Position numbers and translations under genes: made by a program. From Candidatus Babelota bacterium (GTDB taxonomy: Bacteria; Babelota; Babeliae; Babelales; RVW-14), in NCBI GenBank assembly GCA_013289515.1, contig JABCZU010000001.1, positions 37,315-101,314 on the forward strand: a stretch of DNA of 64,000 nucleotides, written 5' to 3'. The notes below the pieces were generated by a model that was not told the DNA's origin, did not search any database, and saw only the letters and a list, made by a program, of their open reading frames with translations. Shown here piece by piece: positions 18,797-28,694 of this stretch (the stretch's first letter is position 1; each line of letters opens with the position of its first letter).

Positions 18797-20224
18797 ATGC
18801 ACGATCAGTCGGCCCTTTCGTTTAAAAACCTATGGGGTATTAAACCAGCGTTTAAATTAAAGGTTTTTTATTTATCCCTAACCTTTTTGCTTATGTCTTC
18901 GTGTTTGGTGTTATGGAGACCTCTCAAAATATCAGTTTTTTCAAAAATGGTTGGTGGTGCATCATTTGTCCCTGAGGCTAAAATTTATTCGCTTCTTTTC
19001 ATCATTCCACTGATCTTATTGTACTCAAAACTAGTTGACTGGTTACGACGCCATCAATTGCTGTACTCTTTCGCTATTTTTCACGCAAGCTTAGGTCTTA
19101 TTTTTTCCTATTTTCTAGCTCATCCTGTCTATGGCCTGGCAAATACTGAGGCTAGCCCAAAACGCCTTGTTGGCTGGTTATTTTACATGTTTATGGAAAG
19201 CTTTGACGCCTTTTTTTCCACAACCTTTTGGTCATTTGCCGATTCAGTCAATAATCCAAAAGATGCAAAAAATTATTACGGCTTTTTTGTCTCAGGCTCA
19301 AAAATTGGTGGTATTGTTGCAGCGGGGATACTCTACCTAACGCTGAAGTCCGAATCCATCCCCGATCATATCTTGCTCCCCAGTACCTTGTTTATAGGGA
19401 GCATATTACTACTCGGTGCCGCATGGGCTATTCACCTACTGGTAAAAAATGTCTCTGATGATTATATGCATGGCTACCAGGCAGCTTATACCCTAGAAAC
19501 ACATAAACCGGTAAGAAAAAGAACTGCGTGGCAATCAATTAAAAGTTCTATTGATGGCCTGGTCATTATGGTTAAAAATCCTTATGTGCTCGGCATCTTT
19601 TCATTAGTATTTTTCTACGAAGTCATGATTGTTATCTTTGACTGGTGGGTTGCCCTGCACGCCGATGCCACACATGCCACGGTTGGCGCGATGACAGCTT
19701 ATTATGCATTTTATTACTTTTTGATGAATGTCATCGGCCTTATTATCTCATTTTTTGGCACAACACCAATGCTACGGTTTATTGGTATACGCTTCGCACT
19801 CTTTATATTTCCAATACTGTGCATATCACTGCTCATATTTACCTACGCCATTCCAACCCCGGAATCATTCTTTGTCGTATTGGTTGCCCTGCGCTCCTTC
19901 AATTATGCGCTTAATCACCCAACACGAGAGGTCCTGTATATACCAACCACTAAGGATATTAAATTTAAGGCAAAAACCTGGACCGACGCCTTTGGTTCAC
20001 GCATAGCAAAGAGCTTTGGCTCAATGTTTAACGCCTCACTCAAAGGCACTGCACCAATGTTTGCTCTTGTCTCAAGCTTGAGCCTGAGCCTGGGTTTATC
20101 ATTTTTATGGCTTATTGTTGTGTACTTTCTTGGTAAAACACTGCAAGATGCAATTGATCATAAATATGTAATCGGCCAAAAAGATGAAGATGCTAAGAAC
20201 TTACAAGAAAATCAACCAGTCTAA
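18797..20224 (+). CDS. ATP/ADP translocase-family nucleotide transporter (NTT/Tlc)
   Basis: Multi-TM; YFLAHPVYGLANTEASPKRLVGWLFYMFMESFDAFFSTTFWSFAD; LNHPTREVLYIPTTKDIKFKAKTWTDAFGSRIAKSFGSMFN. Confidence 0.88.
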   Translation: MHDQSALSFKNLWGIKPAFKLKVFYLSLTFLLMSSCLVLWRPLKISVFSKMVGGASFVPEAKIYSLLFIIPLILLYSKLVDWLRRHQLLYSFAIFHASLGLIFSYFLAHPVYGLANTEASPKRLVGWLFYMFMESFDAFFSTTFWSFADSVNNPKDAKNYYGFFVSGSKIGGIVAAGILYLTLKSESIPDHILLPSTLFIGSILLLGAAWAIHLLVKNVSDDYMHGYQAAYTLETHKPVRKRTAWQSIKSSIDGLVIMVKNPYVLGIFSLVFFYEVMIVIFDWWVALHADATHATVGAMTAYYAFYYFLMNVIGLIISFFGTTPMLRFIGIRFALFIFPILCISLLIFTYAIPTPESFFVVLVALRSFNYALNHPTREVLYIPTTKDIKFKAKTWTDAFGSRIAKSFGSMFNASLKGTAPMFALVSSLSLSLGLSFLWLIVVYFLGKTLQDAIDHKYVIGQKDEDAKNLQENQPV

Positions 20225-20256
20225 CACGATAATGACGGTAAACAAAAGGGCGATAC

Positions 20257-21645
20257 ATGAGCACCAAAAGACACCCCATAACAAGACTCCTTCAACATTA
20301 CCTACAAATTGATGAGTACGATGCCAGTAAAATAGTGTTTTCTGCCATTACCCTTTTTTGTATCATCGGCTCCTATTCAATGCTAAGGTCACTAAAAACG
20401 TCAGTTTTTTTGGGATTTGTTGGTAGAGAATATGAACCGTATGCCAAAGTTTTTAGTATCCTTATAATGATTCCCGTCATGTTGTTTTATGCTAAGATTC
20501 TTGACAGACTCAAACGCTACCACACAGTATACTTTTTTATGGGCTTTTATGCTGTTGCATGCCTGGTGTTTGCCTACTATTTTGCACACCCTGTCTATGG
20601 TGTTCAGAACACACAAACAAGTCCATACAGACTTGTAGGGTGGCTTTTTGAATTCTTCATGGATCTTTTTCAGGCGCTAGTCCTGGGTACCTATTGGAGC
20701 TTTATTAATTCGATCAGTACGCCTATCTTTGCTGGCAGAGGATATCCATTAATTGTTGCGGCATCCAGAGTCGGCGGTATCCTAACAACACTGGCCGGCT
20801 GGTTTATTATGGAATGGTCTGGCCTTAATGGGTGCATATCAATCCCATTGCTCACTGCAAGTAACTCCATCCTTCTGTTAATTGCAATCTACTGCACATA
20901 TCGCATGCAAGTAGGCATTCCAGAGGATAAGATGCATGGGTATGAGGCAGCCTATCAGGTCGAGCAAAAGGTTGAGCGTTCTAAAAAGTCGGCGGGCGTC
21001 TTTGAGGGCTTGCGCCTCATGCTTACCGAACCATACGTTCTTGGCATCTTCGGCCTAGTCTTCAGTTATGAGATAATCAATATCATATTTGATTATCAGA
21101 TGCACGTATTAATGTCTATTGAGACCAATAATCAGGTACATGCCATGACATCATACATGTTATTTTACACCGGTAGCTGGCAAACGCTCAGCTTCTTTTT
21201 TGCCCTCTTTGGCGCAACAAAACTAGCATCAATGATTGGTATCAATCGCGGACTATTAATCATGCCAATTGTCGCCATTCTACTGGCAATTTTGCCGTTG
21301 CTCTCCCCAACCTTTTTGACCATCTTTATTGTCATGGTCATTATGCGGGCATTGAACTATGGTATCAATCATCCACTCAGAGAAATGCTCTTCATCCCAA
21401 CGGTAAAAGACATTAAGTTTAAATCTAAGGCCTGGATCGATTCATTTGGTCGTACATTATCCAAAACGACCGGCTCAACGTTGAATATTTTGTCTCTGAG
21501 CCAATCCCCCTATTTACTTTTGGCTATGCAATCATTATTTGCTTGCAGCGTAGCACTTGTTTGGGTGTTCATCGCTGTCTGGGTTGGCAAGATTTATAGT
21601 AAAACACTAAAAAATAATGCCGTAATTGGCCAAAAGGGCACGTAG
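20257..21645 (+). CDS. ATP/ADP translocase-family nucleotide transporter (NTT/Tlc), tandem paralog
   Basis: Same architecture: AHPVYGVQNTQTSPYRLVGWLFEFFMDLFQALVLGTYWSFINS; INHPLREMLFIPTVKDIKFKSKAWIDSFGR. Confidence 0.88.
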   Translation: MSTKRHPITRLLQHYLQIDEYDASKIVFSAITLFCIIGSYSMLRSLKTSVFLGFVGREYEPYAKVFSILIMIPVMLFYAKILDRLKRYHTVYFFMGFYAVACLVFAYYFAHPVYGVQNTQTSPYRLVGWLFEFFMDLFQALVLGTYWSFINSISTPIFAGRGYPLIVAASRVGGILTTLAGWFIMEWSGLNGCISIPLLTASNSILLLIAIYCTYRMQVGIPEDKMHGYEAAYQVEQKVERSKKSAGVFEGLRLMLTEPYVLGIFGLVFSYEIINIIFDYQMHVLMSIETNNQVHAMTSYMLFYTGSWQTLSFFFALFGATKLASMIGINRGLLIMPIVAILLAILPLLSPTFLTIFIVMVIMRALNYGINHPLREMLFIPTVKDIKFKSKAWIDSFGRTLSKTTGSTLNILSLSQSPYLLLAMQSLFACSVALVWVFIAVWVGKIYSKTLKNNAVIGQKGT

Positions 21646-21788
21646 TGCTTGCCAAACGCCTATAATTTGGTAGAATTACCTTTGCGCTTTTGATGCAGAA
21701 AAAGCTTGTTAGTTTACATTTTTTCAAAAAACTTGTTTCTTCTGGCGGGTGGTTTATGCGTAAACCCAAGAAACAATAGTTAAAACCC

Positions 21789-22754
21789 GTGGGAATTATA
21801 CTTATGATAGATCCAAAGCTAATGATTGATGCCGGCGTACATTTTGGTCACAAAACGTCTCGCTGGTCCCCAAAAATGCGTCCCTACATCTGGGGTACAA
21901 AAAACCGCGTACATCTTATCGACGTCTCCAAAACAGCTATTTTATTGGAACGTGCCGGCAATTTCCTAAAAGACCTTGCGGGCAACGGCGGAAAATTTCT
22001 GTTTGTTGGCACCAAAAAGGCTGCACAGTCCATCGTGCTACGCGCAGCAACAACAACAAAAATGCCATACGTCATCAATCGTTGGGTTGGCGGCACGCTG
22101 AGTAACTATGATCAGGTAAAAAAAGCGGTCACACGCCTCCTTCATATGCGTGATGTCATTCAAAAATCAACTACCCATTACAAGAAAAAAGAGATCAGCA
22201 TGATCCAAAAGGAAATTGCTCGTCTTGAAAAGAATGTTGGCGGTATTATCGACCTTGAATATCCACCAGCAGCCATCATCGTTATAGATGCTAAAAAAGA
22301 GTGCTCTGCTATTAAAGAGGCTAACAGCCTTGGTATCCCTGTTATCAGCCTTGTTGATACGAACACCGATCCATCAAGCGTAAACTTTGTTATCCCAACA
22401 AACGATGATTCTCCAAAGGCTATCGCATTTGTTGTAGAATATCTTGAATCACGCATTCAAGAAGGATTGAAGGTACTTGATACTAACAAAGCTGCTGCTA
22501 GGGCACAAAAAGCCGCTGAAATCGAAGCTAAAAGAGCTGCAACTCCTGTAGCAAAACCGGCTGCTCCTGCTGCCCAACAGCAATCTGCCCCTGTTCGCCA
22601 AGCAGCACCTGCTCAACAGACAGCACCGGTAGCTAAAGAAGCTAAGACGACAGCACCTGAGGTTAAAAAGCCTACTGTGGCCGCAGCGCCAGCTGCTCCT
22701 GCTCCTGTTGCAGCAAAAAAGGCCCCAAAACCAGCCCCTGCTAAAGACGAGTAA
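21789..22754 (+). CDS. rpsB: 30S ribosomal protein S2 with Ala/Pro/Lys-rich C-terminal extension
   Basis: MIDAGVHFGHKTSRWSPKMRPYIWGTKNRVHLIDVSKT, FVGTKKAAQ, NRWVGGTLSN; start may be the internal ATG at 21804. Confidence 0.96.
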   Translation: MGIILMIDPKLMIDAGVHFGHKTSRWSPKMRPYIWGTKNRVHLIDVSKTAILLERAGNFLKDLAGNGGKFLFVGTKKAAQSIVLRAATTTKMPYVINRWVGGTLSNYDQVKKAVTRLLHMRDVIQKSTTHYKKKEISMIQKEIARLEKNVGGIIDLEYPPAAIIVIDAKKECSAIKEANSLGIPVISLVDTNTDPSSVNFVIPTNDDSPKAIAFVVEYLESRIQEGLKVLDTNKAAARAQKAAEIEAKRAATPVAKPAAPAAQQQSAPVRQAAPAQQTAPVAKEAKTTAPEVKKPTVAAAPAAPAPVAAKKAPKPAPAKDE

Positions 22755-22770
22755 GGTTTATACAAGGGCT

Positions 22771-22822
22771 TGGATCCTGAAACGACCCTTCGACCAGGCT
22801 CAGGACAGGGTTCAGGATGACA
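22771..22822. repeat. Nested repeat: TCCTGAAC/GTTTCAGGA palindrome interrupted by R1
   Basis: tggatcctgaaac|gacccttcgaccaggctcaggacagg|gttcaggatgac; compare the uninterrupted copy at 1815. Confidence 0.75.
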
Positions 22823-22827
22823 AAAAG

Positions 22828-22919
22828 GGAGAGATGGCTGAGTGGTCGAAAGCGCACGATTGGAAATCGTGTATATCCCGAAAGGGGTATCGAGGGTTCG
22901 AATCCCTCTCTCTCCACCA
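22828..22919 (+). tRNA. tRNA-Ser (GGA anticodon), CCA encoded
   Basis: ggagagatggctgagtggtcgaaagc..gattggaaatc..long variable arm..gggttcgaatccctctctctccacca; anticodon loop TTGGAAA. Confidence 0.96.
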
Positions 22920-23135
22920 TACTTCGCTCCTGCGGAGCTTCCTACTTCGCTAAAGCTACGTAGGACACGTCGTATGGCGGGTTTACTCTTCGAAGCTAGT
23001 TTACTAGCGTAGTAGAGCCAGACTTCGCCTAAATAGGAATATTAATAGTAAAAATGAAGAGCGAAGTATGCCCTTCGAAGCCTTGTCCTACGTAGCTTTA
23101 GCGAAGTAGGATGGCGTAGTAGGGCGGCGCAGCCA
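22917..23135. repeat. Cluster of R2 palindromic repeats starting at the 3' CCA of tRNA-Ser
   Basis: ccatacttcgctcctgcggagcttc + cctacttcgctaaagctacgtagg + ..cgtatggc, then an inverted copy cctacgtagctttagcgaagtagg near 23091-23114. Confidence 0.75.
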
Positions 23136-23151
23136 GTCCTCTTACAAATTT

Positions 23152-23234
23152 GGGGTAGGATAAGTTAATATTATGCAGAATCTGTCAGGTCCGGAAGGAA
23201 GCAGCAGGGGTGTAATGTTTCTGTATCCTGCCCC
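23152..23234 (+). ncRNA. ffs: Signal recognition particle RNA (small bacterial 4.5S type)
   Basis: Contains GTCAGGTCCGGAAGGAAGCAGC; ends pair (GGGGTAGGATA...TATCCTGCCCC) and a T-rich run follows. Confidence 0.93.
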
Positions 23235-23298
23235 TTTTATCTTTTATGACATCCCTGTAAACGTCATTTCCTGTTGCGGCTGGCAAGACAACAAAAAG

Positions 23299-23371
23299 CC
23301 GTTCGCCCCGATGGAGGTGCCGCAGGCCGTAAGTTCCGAGCCTCGAGGAAACCGAATGGAGGGGTGCGACG
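23299..23371. repeat. R3 palindromic repeat (ccgttcgccccgatggagg...ccgaatggaggggtgcgacgg)
   Basis: Complementary ends; related copies at 48201-48255 and inside dnaX 33611-33746. Confidence 0.7.
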
Positions 23372-23398
23372 GTTATAAGAAAGTGTGAAAGTACTTAC

Positions 23399-23977
23399 AT
23401 GCGTATTTATGCAATTTTTGCTCATCCCAAAAAAGACTCGCTCAACGGGCGCATCTTTTACGACACCGTCAACCACCTGCGGCAACAGGGCGCTACTGTA
23501 GACGTCCTGGATCTGTATGACTACGTCGCCGATATGCCCTTTTACGCGCCAAAGAATCATGAAACGCTGCAAGATATCAAACAGCACGCCTTCTTTCACG
23601 ACAACAAAGAGCGTTTTATGGCGGCAGATCGTCTCTTCATTGTTTATCCCATTTACTGGTTCGCCGTTCCCGGCGTGCTGAAATGCTGGCTAGATAGCAT
23701 CACCAACTACGCATGGCAGTTCAATAAAGGCCCATACGCCCTTCCCTTGCATTCAATTAAAAAGGCATTGGTAGTGAATAGCGCAAGCATGTCCAACTGG
23801 TTTCGGTGGCTGCGCACCCGCAATTCAGGTACTGAGATGGTAAAAGAGTCGCTTAAATTTCTCGGCATTCGCCACTACACCTTTTACGAGATTGGCAACA
23901 CGCCATCGCTGACGCCGGCCAAGATCAACAAGCATATCGCTAAGATCTGCAAAAAGGCTGATTGGCTTATCAAATAA
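23399..23977 (+). CDS. Flavodoxin-fold NAD(P)H oxidoreductase (NQO/KefF type)
   Basis: MRIYAIFAHPKKDSLNGRIFYDTVNHLRQQGATVDVLDLYD...FIVYPIYWFAVPGVLKCWLDSI. Confidence 0.85.
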   Translation: MRIYAIFAHPKKDSLNGRIFYDTVNHLRQQGATVDVLDLYDYVADMPFYAPKNHETLQDIKQHAFFHDNKERFMAADRLFIVYPIYWFAVPGVLKCWLDSITNYAWQFNKGPYALPLHSIKKALVVNSASMSNWFRWLRTRNSGTEMVKESLKFLGIRHYTFYEIGNTPSLTPAKINKHIAKICKKADWLIK

Positions 23978-24111
23978 TCTGGCAATCAAAGAGTTCAGCA
24001 ATTTTATTCATATTCTATAAAAATAACACCGCTATTTTACAAAATCATTCACGGCGTTATAATTCTATTCCGTAATTCTAAATAGAACAATAAATAGCGT
24101 GAAAGATACCC

Positions 24112-26031
24112 ATGAACCTTACCAAAAAAATGCTGACAATTATTGTAGCCCTCATTGCGTCAGGCACATTAGCCCATGGCATGCAAAATGAACATAAATA
24201 CGACGATAACAACAATGACAGCGATTACACGCAAACCAATAACCACGATGACGACAACGATACTGGCATCATTGATGTTGATACCGATAATCTTGTCAGA
24301 GAGCACAATGCATACAATCCATTATCATGGAATGGATTGCCAAACGACGTAGTCCAAGAGGTTCTACGCTATCTTTTTGCCCTCCAAGCTGACAGCCCCT
24401 ACCAAATGGAAGAGCATTACAAGAACGCTTACAGGGAGCAAGCGCGCCTTAAGCCCGTTAGCAAGAGCTTCATGGCAGGCATTGCAGAAAAAGATTACAC
24501 AAAGAAGGTACATGCTTTAACAGACATATGGAGTAGCTTTACCTGTTTTAATAATCTTGAATATCGACCAGACACGGTTAAGGCCTTTATCGCCACATGC
24601 AACGCATCTATTCTTCAACTGCATGCCGACAGCCAGGACAGGCATCATTGTATTACCACCCCACTCCATATTGCAGCACTTATGAACGATGTCCACTTCT
24701 TCAGGGCTGTGCATAATGAATGCATTACAATGGTCTGTCAGCACTTACGTGATAATGGTGAAATAGCAGATCGAAAGCGCATAGCTGTTCAATTGTTGCA
24801 CCAGGAAGATCGATTTCGTAATAAGCCCATACACTATGCCGAATATCGATGCGGATCTCCAACTTATACTTATGCTCTTTCTGACTATATCGCGAACGTA
24901 CCCGGCTATTTATTGCCTGGTACCAGTCAAACAGCACAAGATGCCATCGAAGCATTTAATCCTGACGACCAGTTTGCACCATCTACCCTCATAACAGCAC
25001 TAGCACGAACTGATGGTAATAATAATCAATCAGGGTTATTACAGGATTTAGCGCTTCATCGTGCCATAGCATTCAACTCCCTCGCGGCAACCAGTATACT
25101 TGACCATATCCAATCACAGCCTGTATCTGAAGCATGGGCTGCGTATCTGTGCGCAATTGATTATTGCGGCGATACTGTGCTGCACCAAGCTTTTATACAC
25201 AACGAGCCCAATACAAAGCAACTCATTACAAAGCTACTTGCTGCCGCCAAAGACCAAGGCATACTTGCCTCACTGCTAACAAGCAAAAATCAAGCCGGTA
25301 ATACTGCGTTACATATCGCTCTTTACCTGAGGCGTAATAATACATTAGTTACAGAACTTCTTGTTGCTGCTAAAAATCACGGCGTACTTGCCGAGCTACT
25401 GATCAGCAAAAATAATGACGGTAATACCCTGCTACATGAGCTCTATCGAGGAAGAAGCCATGAATATTCCAATACAAAGAACCATTACAACCTGCTAAAG
25501 GCAGTACTTGCTGTAGCCAAAGACCAGAACGTCCTTCCTACATTGTTAACCAGCAAAAATAATCGAGAGATGACGGTGCTGCCTATGGTTGTACGGTACT
25601 ATCACAACAGAATGGTTTCAGAACTGCGTAACGTTGCCTTTAACACCAATGAGGGCGGCAAAAGAGTATGTTATAACGACACACCTACTGATGCGTATGA
25701 CATGGCAATGCTTAGTCTTAACGTGGAAGACAATAACAATAAGACTTTTATAGAGGCACTTGCCACTTCTGCTAACGAGCAAGAAATACGCATAGCCCTT
25801 CTAGATAACCAAAGCTACCAAGATATCGCGGCCTTGCTAAATCATAGAAACGATAGCAATGAGATGCTTATGGAATTGATTATTGCTGCTCATGATCAAG
25901 GCATACTCGATATGCTGCTCAATAGCAAAGACAATAAGGGTTTGACGGCCATTGACCATGCTACATACAACAGCACGAGGTTTGAGATCTGCTTAGAGGA
26001 TTATGACAACTATATGTCCCGTGAACATTAA
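24112..26031 (+). CDS. Secreted F-box-like + ankyrin-like repeat protein (paralog 1 of 3)
   Basis: Signal peptide; Asp/Asn-rich segment; WNGLPNDVVQEVLRYLFALQ...ARLKPVSKSF; repeats such as NQAGNTALHIALYLRRNNTLVTELLVAAKNHGVLAELLISKN. Confidence 0.75.
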   Translation: MNLTKKMLTIIVALIASGTLAHGMQNEHKYDDNNNDSDYTQTNNHDDDNDTGIIDVDTDNLVREHNAYNPLSWNGLPNDVVQEVLRYLFALQADSPYQMEEHYKNAYREQARLKPVSKSFMAGIAEKDYTKKVHALTDIWSSFTCFNNLEYRPDTVKAFIATCNASILQLHADSQDRHHCITTPLHIAALMNDVHFFRAVHNECITMVCQHLRDNGEIADRKRIAVQLLHQEDRFRNKPIHYAEYRCGSPTYTYALSDYIANVPGYLLPGTSQTAQDAIEAFNPDDQFAPSTLITALARTDGNNNQSGLLQDLALHRAIAFNSLAATSILDHIQSQPVSEAWAAYLCAIDYCGDTVLHQAFIHNEPNTKQLITKLLAAAKDQGILASLLTSKNQAGNTALHIALYLRRNNTLVTELLVAAKNHGVLAELLISKNNDGNTLLHELYRGRSHEYSNTKNHYNLLKAVLAVAKDQNVLPTLLTSKNNREMTVLPMVVRYYHNRMVSELRNVAFNTNEGGKRVCYNDTPTDAYDMAMLSLNVEDNNNKTFIEALATSANEQEIRIALLDNQSYQDIAALLNHRNDSNEMLMELIIAAHDQGILDMLLNSKDNKGLTAIDHATYNSTRFEICLEDYDNYMSREH

Positions 26032-26045
26032 ACAAGGAAATACCC

Positions 26046-27566
26046 ATGAACCTTACCAAAAAGATGCTGACAATAATTGCCGTTCTCGCTGCCTCAGGCA
26101 AGCTAGCCTACGGCATGCAAGAGGAACATAAATACAACGATAACAGCGATGACAGCGATTACGCCCAAACCAATAGCCATAATGATGACGACAACGATGC
26201 TGACATCATCGATATCGACACCGATAATCTTGTCAGGAACAGCGCACACACGCCTAACCTATGGAACAAACTGCCAAACGACGTAGTCGGAGAAATAACA
26301 CGCTATCTTTTCGCCTTACAAGCAGCCTGCCCCGCTGAAATGGAAGAGCACTATGAGAGCGCTTGCAAGGAGCAGGCACGACTTAAATGTGTTAGCAAAA
26401 ATTTCGTAACCCGCATAGCAGAACACAAATACACAAAAACATGTAATGGATTAGCAGGATTGTGGCAACGCTTTCATGATGAAGTTATTGATGATAAATA
26501 TCACGATGAGATTATCAATAATGACGCCCTGCTTGAATACCCCGTCAACACCGTAGCAACCTTTGTAAGCTTGTTCAATGCGCCGATTCTTAACCTGCAT
26601 GCCAATGCAAACAACAGGTATCGTTGCGTCACCACGCCACTGCATATCGCGGCACTTATTGGTGATATCCATTTTTTCAAAGCTGTGCACAGCGAATGCA
26701 TCAGAGTAGCAAGCCAACGCCTACGTAGTGAGGGCAAAACACCAGATCAAAATCAAATTGCCGTCCAGCTGTTGAAACAAAAGGACTGGTTTTACAACGA
26801 GCCCATATGCTATGCCTGCTACAAAATCGATCAGATTGGAAAACGTCGACGCCAGCACCAAAGAGCAGAACGTCAACGCTTAGGCATACCTGAACCGATG
26901 TTTGATGTCCTAGTGCTAGGTCCAGACAACAGGTACATTACCAACTACATCAAAAAATTCCCCGGATATCGACCTTATTTTAACTGGCCGGTGCTAGATG
27001 CAATCAGGGCATTTGATCCCAACGATGGTTCAGCATTACTTAATCTCAAAATTGCCCTGGAAAGCGCCGTCGCAGCCAGTGATAACTCCATGATTCAAGC
27101 TAACTTATCAGCAGTAGGTTCAGCGCTTGTTCAAGCTACAAAAGAGGATCGCTATACTGCAGTTATAGGCCTTATTACCTGTATTAAACACAATGCCACA
27201 GCTCAGGTGTGGCACACGGTACTATCTGCCGTCGATCGCGATAACGGCTGGAACCTGTTGCAGTGGGCAGTGAGGGATGGCCAGCATGAACTCGTTAGAG
27301 AACTCCTGGCCATAGGCCAAGATCAGGGAATCCTTGCCTCACTGCTGATGAGCAAAGGGGATGACGGTTCTACGGTACTGCACCAGGCCATTGCAGAAAA
27401 CCGCTATGAAATAGCCATGTGGTTACTCGCTGCAGCTCATGAGCAAGGGGTTCTGGATGCGCTGCTAGCCTGCAAAACTAATGGCGGATACACCTTTCTG
27501 GATATGGAACTTAACGAGACGCAAGAACTTATTGCACAGTGTGCTGCGGAGCAGGGCAAGTCGTAG
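26046..27566 (+). CDS. Secreted F-box-like + ankyrin-like repeat protein (paralog 2 of 3)
   Basis: Same leader MNLTKKMLTIIA.L.ASG.LA.GMQ.EHKY; LWNKLPNDVVGEITRYLFALQ...LKCVSKNF; repeats GSTVLHQAIAENRYEIAMWLLAAAHEQGVLDALLACK. Confidence 0.75.
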   Translation: MNLTKKMLTIIAVLAASGKLAYGMQEEHKYNDNSDDSDYAQTNSHNDDDNDADIIDIDTDNLVRNSAHTPNLWNKLPNDVVGEITRYLFALQAACPAEMEEHYESACKEQARLKCVSKNFVTRIAEHKYTKTCNGLAGLWQRFHDEVIDDKYHDEIINNDALLEYPVNTVATFVSLFNAPILNLHANANNRYRCVTTPLHIAALIGDIHFFKAVHSECIRVASQRLRSEGKTPDQNQIAVQLLKQKDWFYNEPICYACYKIDQIGKRRRQHQRAERQRLGIPEPMFDVLVLGPDNRYITNYIKKFPGYRPYFNWPVLDAIRAFDPNDGSALLNLKIALESAVAASDNSMIQANLSAVGSALVQATKEDRYTAVIGLITCIKHNATAQVWHTVLSAVDRDNGWNLLQWAVRDGQHELVRELLAIGQDQGILASLLMSKGDDGSTVLHQAIAENRYEIAMWLLAAAHEQGVLDALLACKTNGGYTFLDMELNETQELIAQCAAEQGKS

Positions 27567-27572
27567 CAATTG

Positions 27573-28694
27573 CTATAAAAACAACCCCGATAAATACTTT
27601 TCCACATCGACCACTTGTACACAGTTAACCTGCTGTTCATGACGCAACCGTTTCACGAGCTGAGTGGCTGGATAGCCGTATTTTTCATTAAAATGTATAA
27701 GGGTTTTGCTTGGCGCATTGTCCGACAATTTTACCTCTATAATGCTCTCAACAGCATCTTGATGCGCCAACGCAAAATCAACTTCCAAGCCATCCTTGGT
27801 GCGCAGGTAATGCAATGTGCGCTGCTCAGCAAAGTAATCGGTCCGAGCACACACATGCTTAAGAAGGCTGACGGCAACCAAATTTTCTAGCTTGGCCCCA
27901 ACATCACCCTGCACAAGGCCGGTGTCAAAAAAATATAGCCTCGGTTCTTTCAGAAGGCTACGTGCAACGTTTTTTGCATACGGCGTCACTCTAAAAACGA
28001 CAAATAATGCCTCTAAAATTTGTACATATTTTTTCACCGTTGTTGGCGATACTGCAATATCTTCGGCCAATGACTGGTACGAAATTTGCGAGCCAACACG
28101 TGTTCTTAAAAGGTTGAATACCAACTGCATCGCTTTAACATTATAAATTTTATCTATCTCAAAAATATCGGTGCTGAGCAGACTGTTGGTGTATTGCAGC
28201 CGCCACCTGTTTGCTTCAATGACATCATCTGCCAGATAAGGCTCAGGAAAGCCTCCACGCTCAAGCAGCCGATCAATGTGTGCAGGTTGACCAACCTGTA
28301 CAAGCTCTGCCAATGAGAGTGGAAATAGTCGATGACGAAAATATCTGCCGGCTAAGGAGTCACCTAGCTGGTCATACACATCCAGGCGAGCACTTCCCGT
28401 GACCAGGATACGCATTGATGCTGGCTTGGTATCATATATGCCTTTAAGATAGTTCTTCCAATCAGGCATCTTATGAAGTTCATCCAGCACTAAAAGATCG
28501 GTCGATGGTAGCCATGATTGGGCTTTCATGATGTCACGGTCCAGCACCTGGTCATAATTAAGATAGACGCTGCGACTAAATTCCTTGGCAATATCCTTGG
28601 CCAACCATGTCTTGCCGGCCTGCCGTGGACCAACGATAAGCACCATTTTCTTTTCCAGATCCTTGAGGATCATCTGTTTTTGTACTCTTTGCAT
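27573..28694 (-). CDS. AAA_14/DUF4143 ATPase with PD-(D/E)XK-like C-terminus
   Basis: LIVGPRQAGKTWLAKDIAKEF, LLVLDELHKMPDWKNYLKGIYD, LVTGSARLDVYDQLGDSLAGRYFRHRLFPLSLAE, C-terminal GLEVDFALAHQDAVESIIEVKLSD. Confidence 0.92.
   Translation of the reverse strand: MQRVQKQMILKDLEKKMVLIVGPRQAGKTWLAKDIAKEFSRSVYLNYDQVLDRDIMKAQSWLPSTDLLVLDELHKMPDWKNYLKGIYDTKPASMRILVTGSARLDVYDQLGDSLAGRYFRHRLFPLSLAELVQVGQPAHIDRLLERGGFPEPYLADDVIEANRWRLQYTNSLLSTDIFEIDKIYNVKAMQLVFNLLRTRVGSQISYQSLAEDIAVSPTTVKKYVQILEALFVVFRVTPYAKNVARSLLKEPRLYFFDTGLVQGDVGAKLENLVAVSLLKHVCARTDYFAEQRTLHYLRTKDGLEVDFALAHQDAVESIIEVKLSDNAPSKTLIHFNEKYGYPATQLVKRLRHEQQVNCVQVVDVEKYLSGLFL

Noticed and set aside
22708-22953. 81-aa ORF crossing the rpsB 3' end
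   Set aside because: Reads through the nested repeat and tRNA-Ser (RPFDQAQDRVQDD... FESLSLHHTS is repeat/tRNA-derived).
23173-23388. 71-aa plus-strand ORF
   Set aside because: Covers the SRP RNA and the R3 repeat; no protein-like signal.
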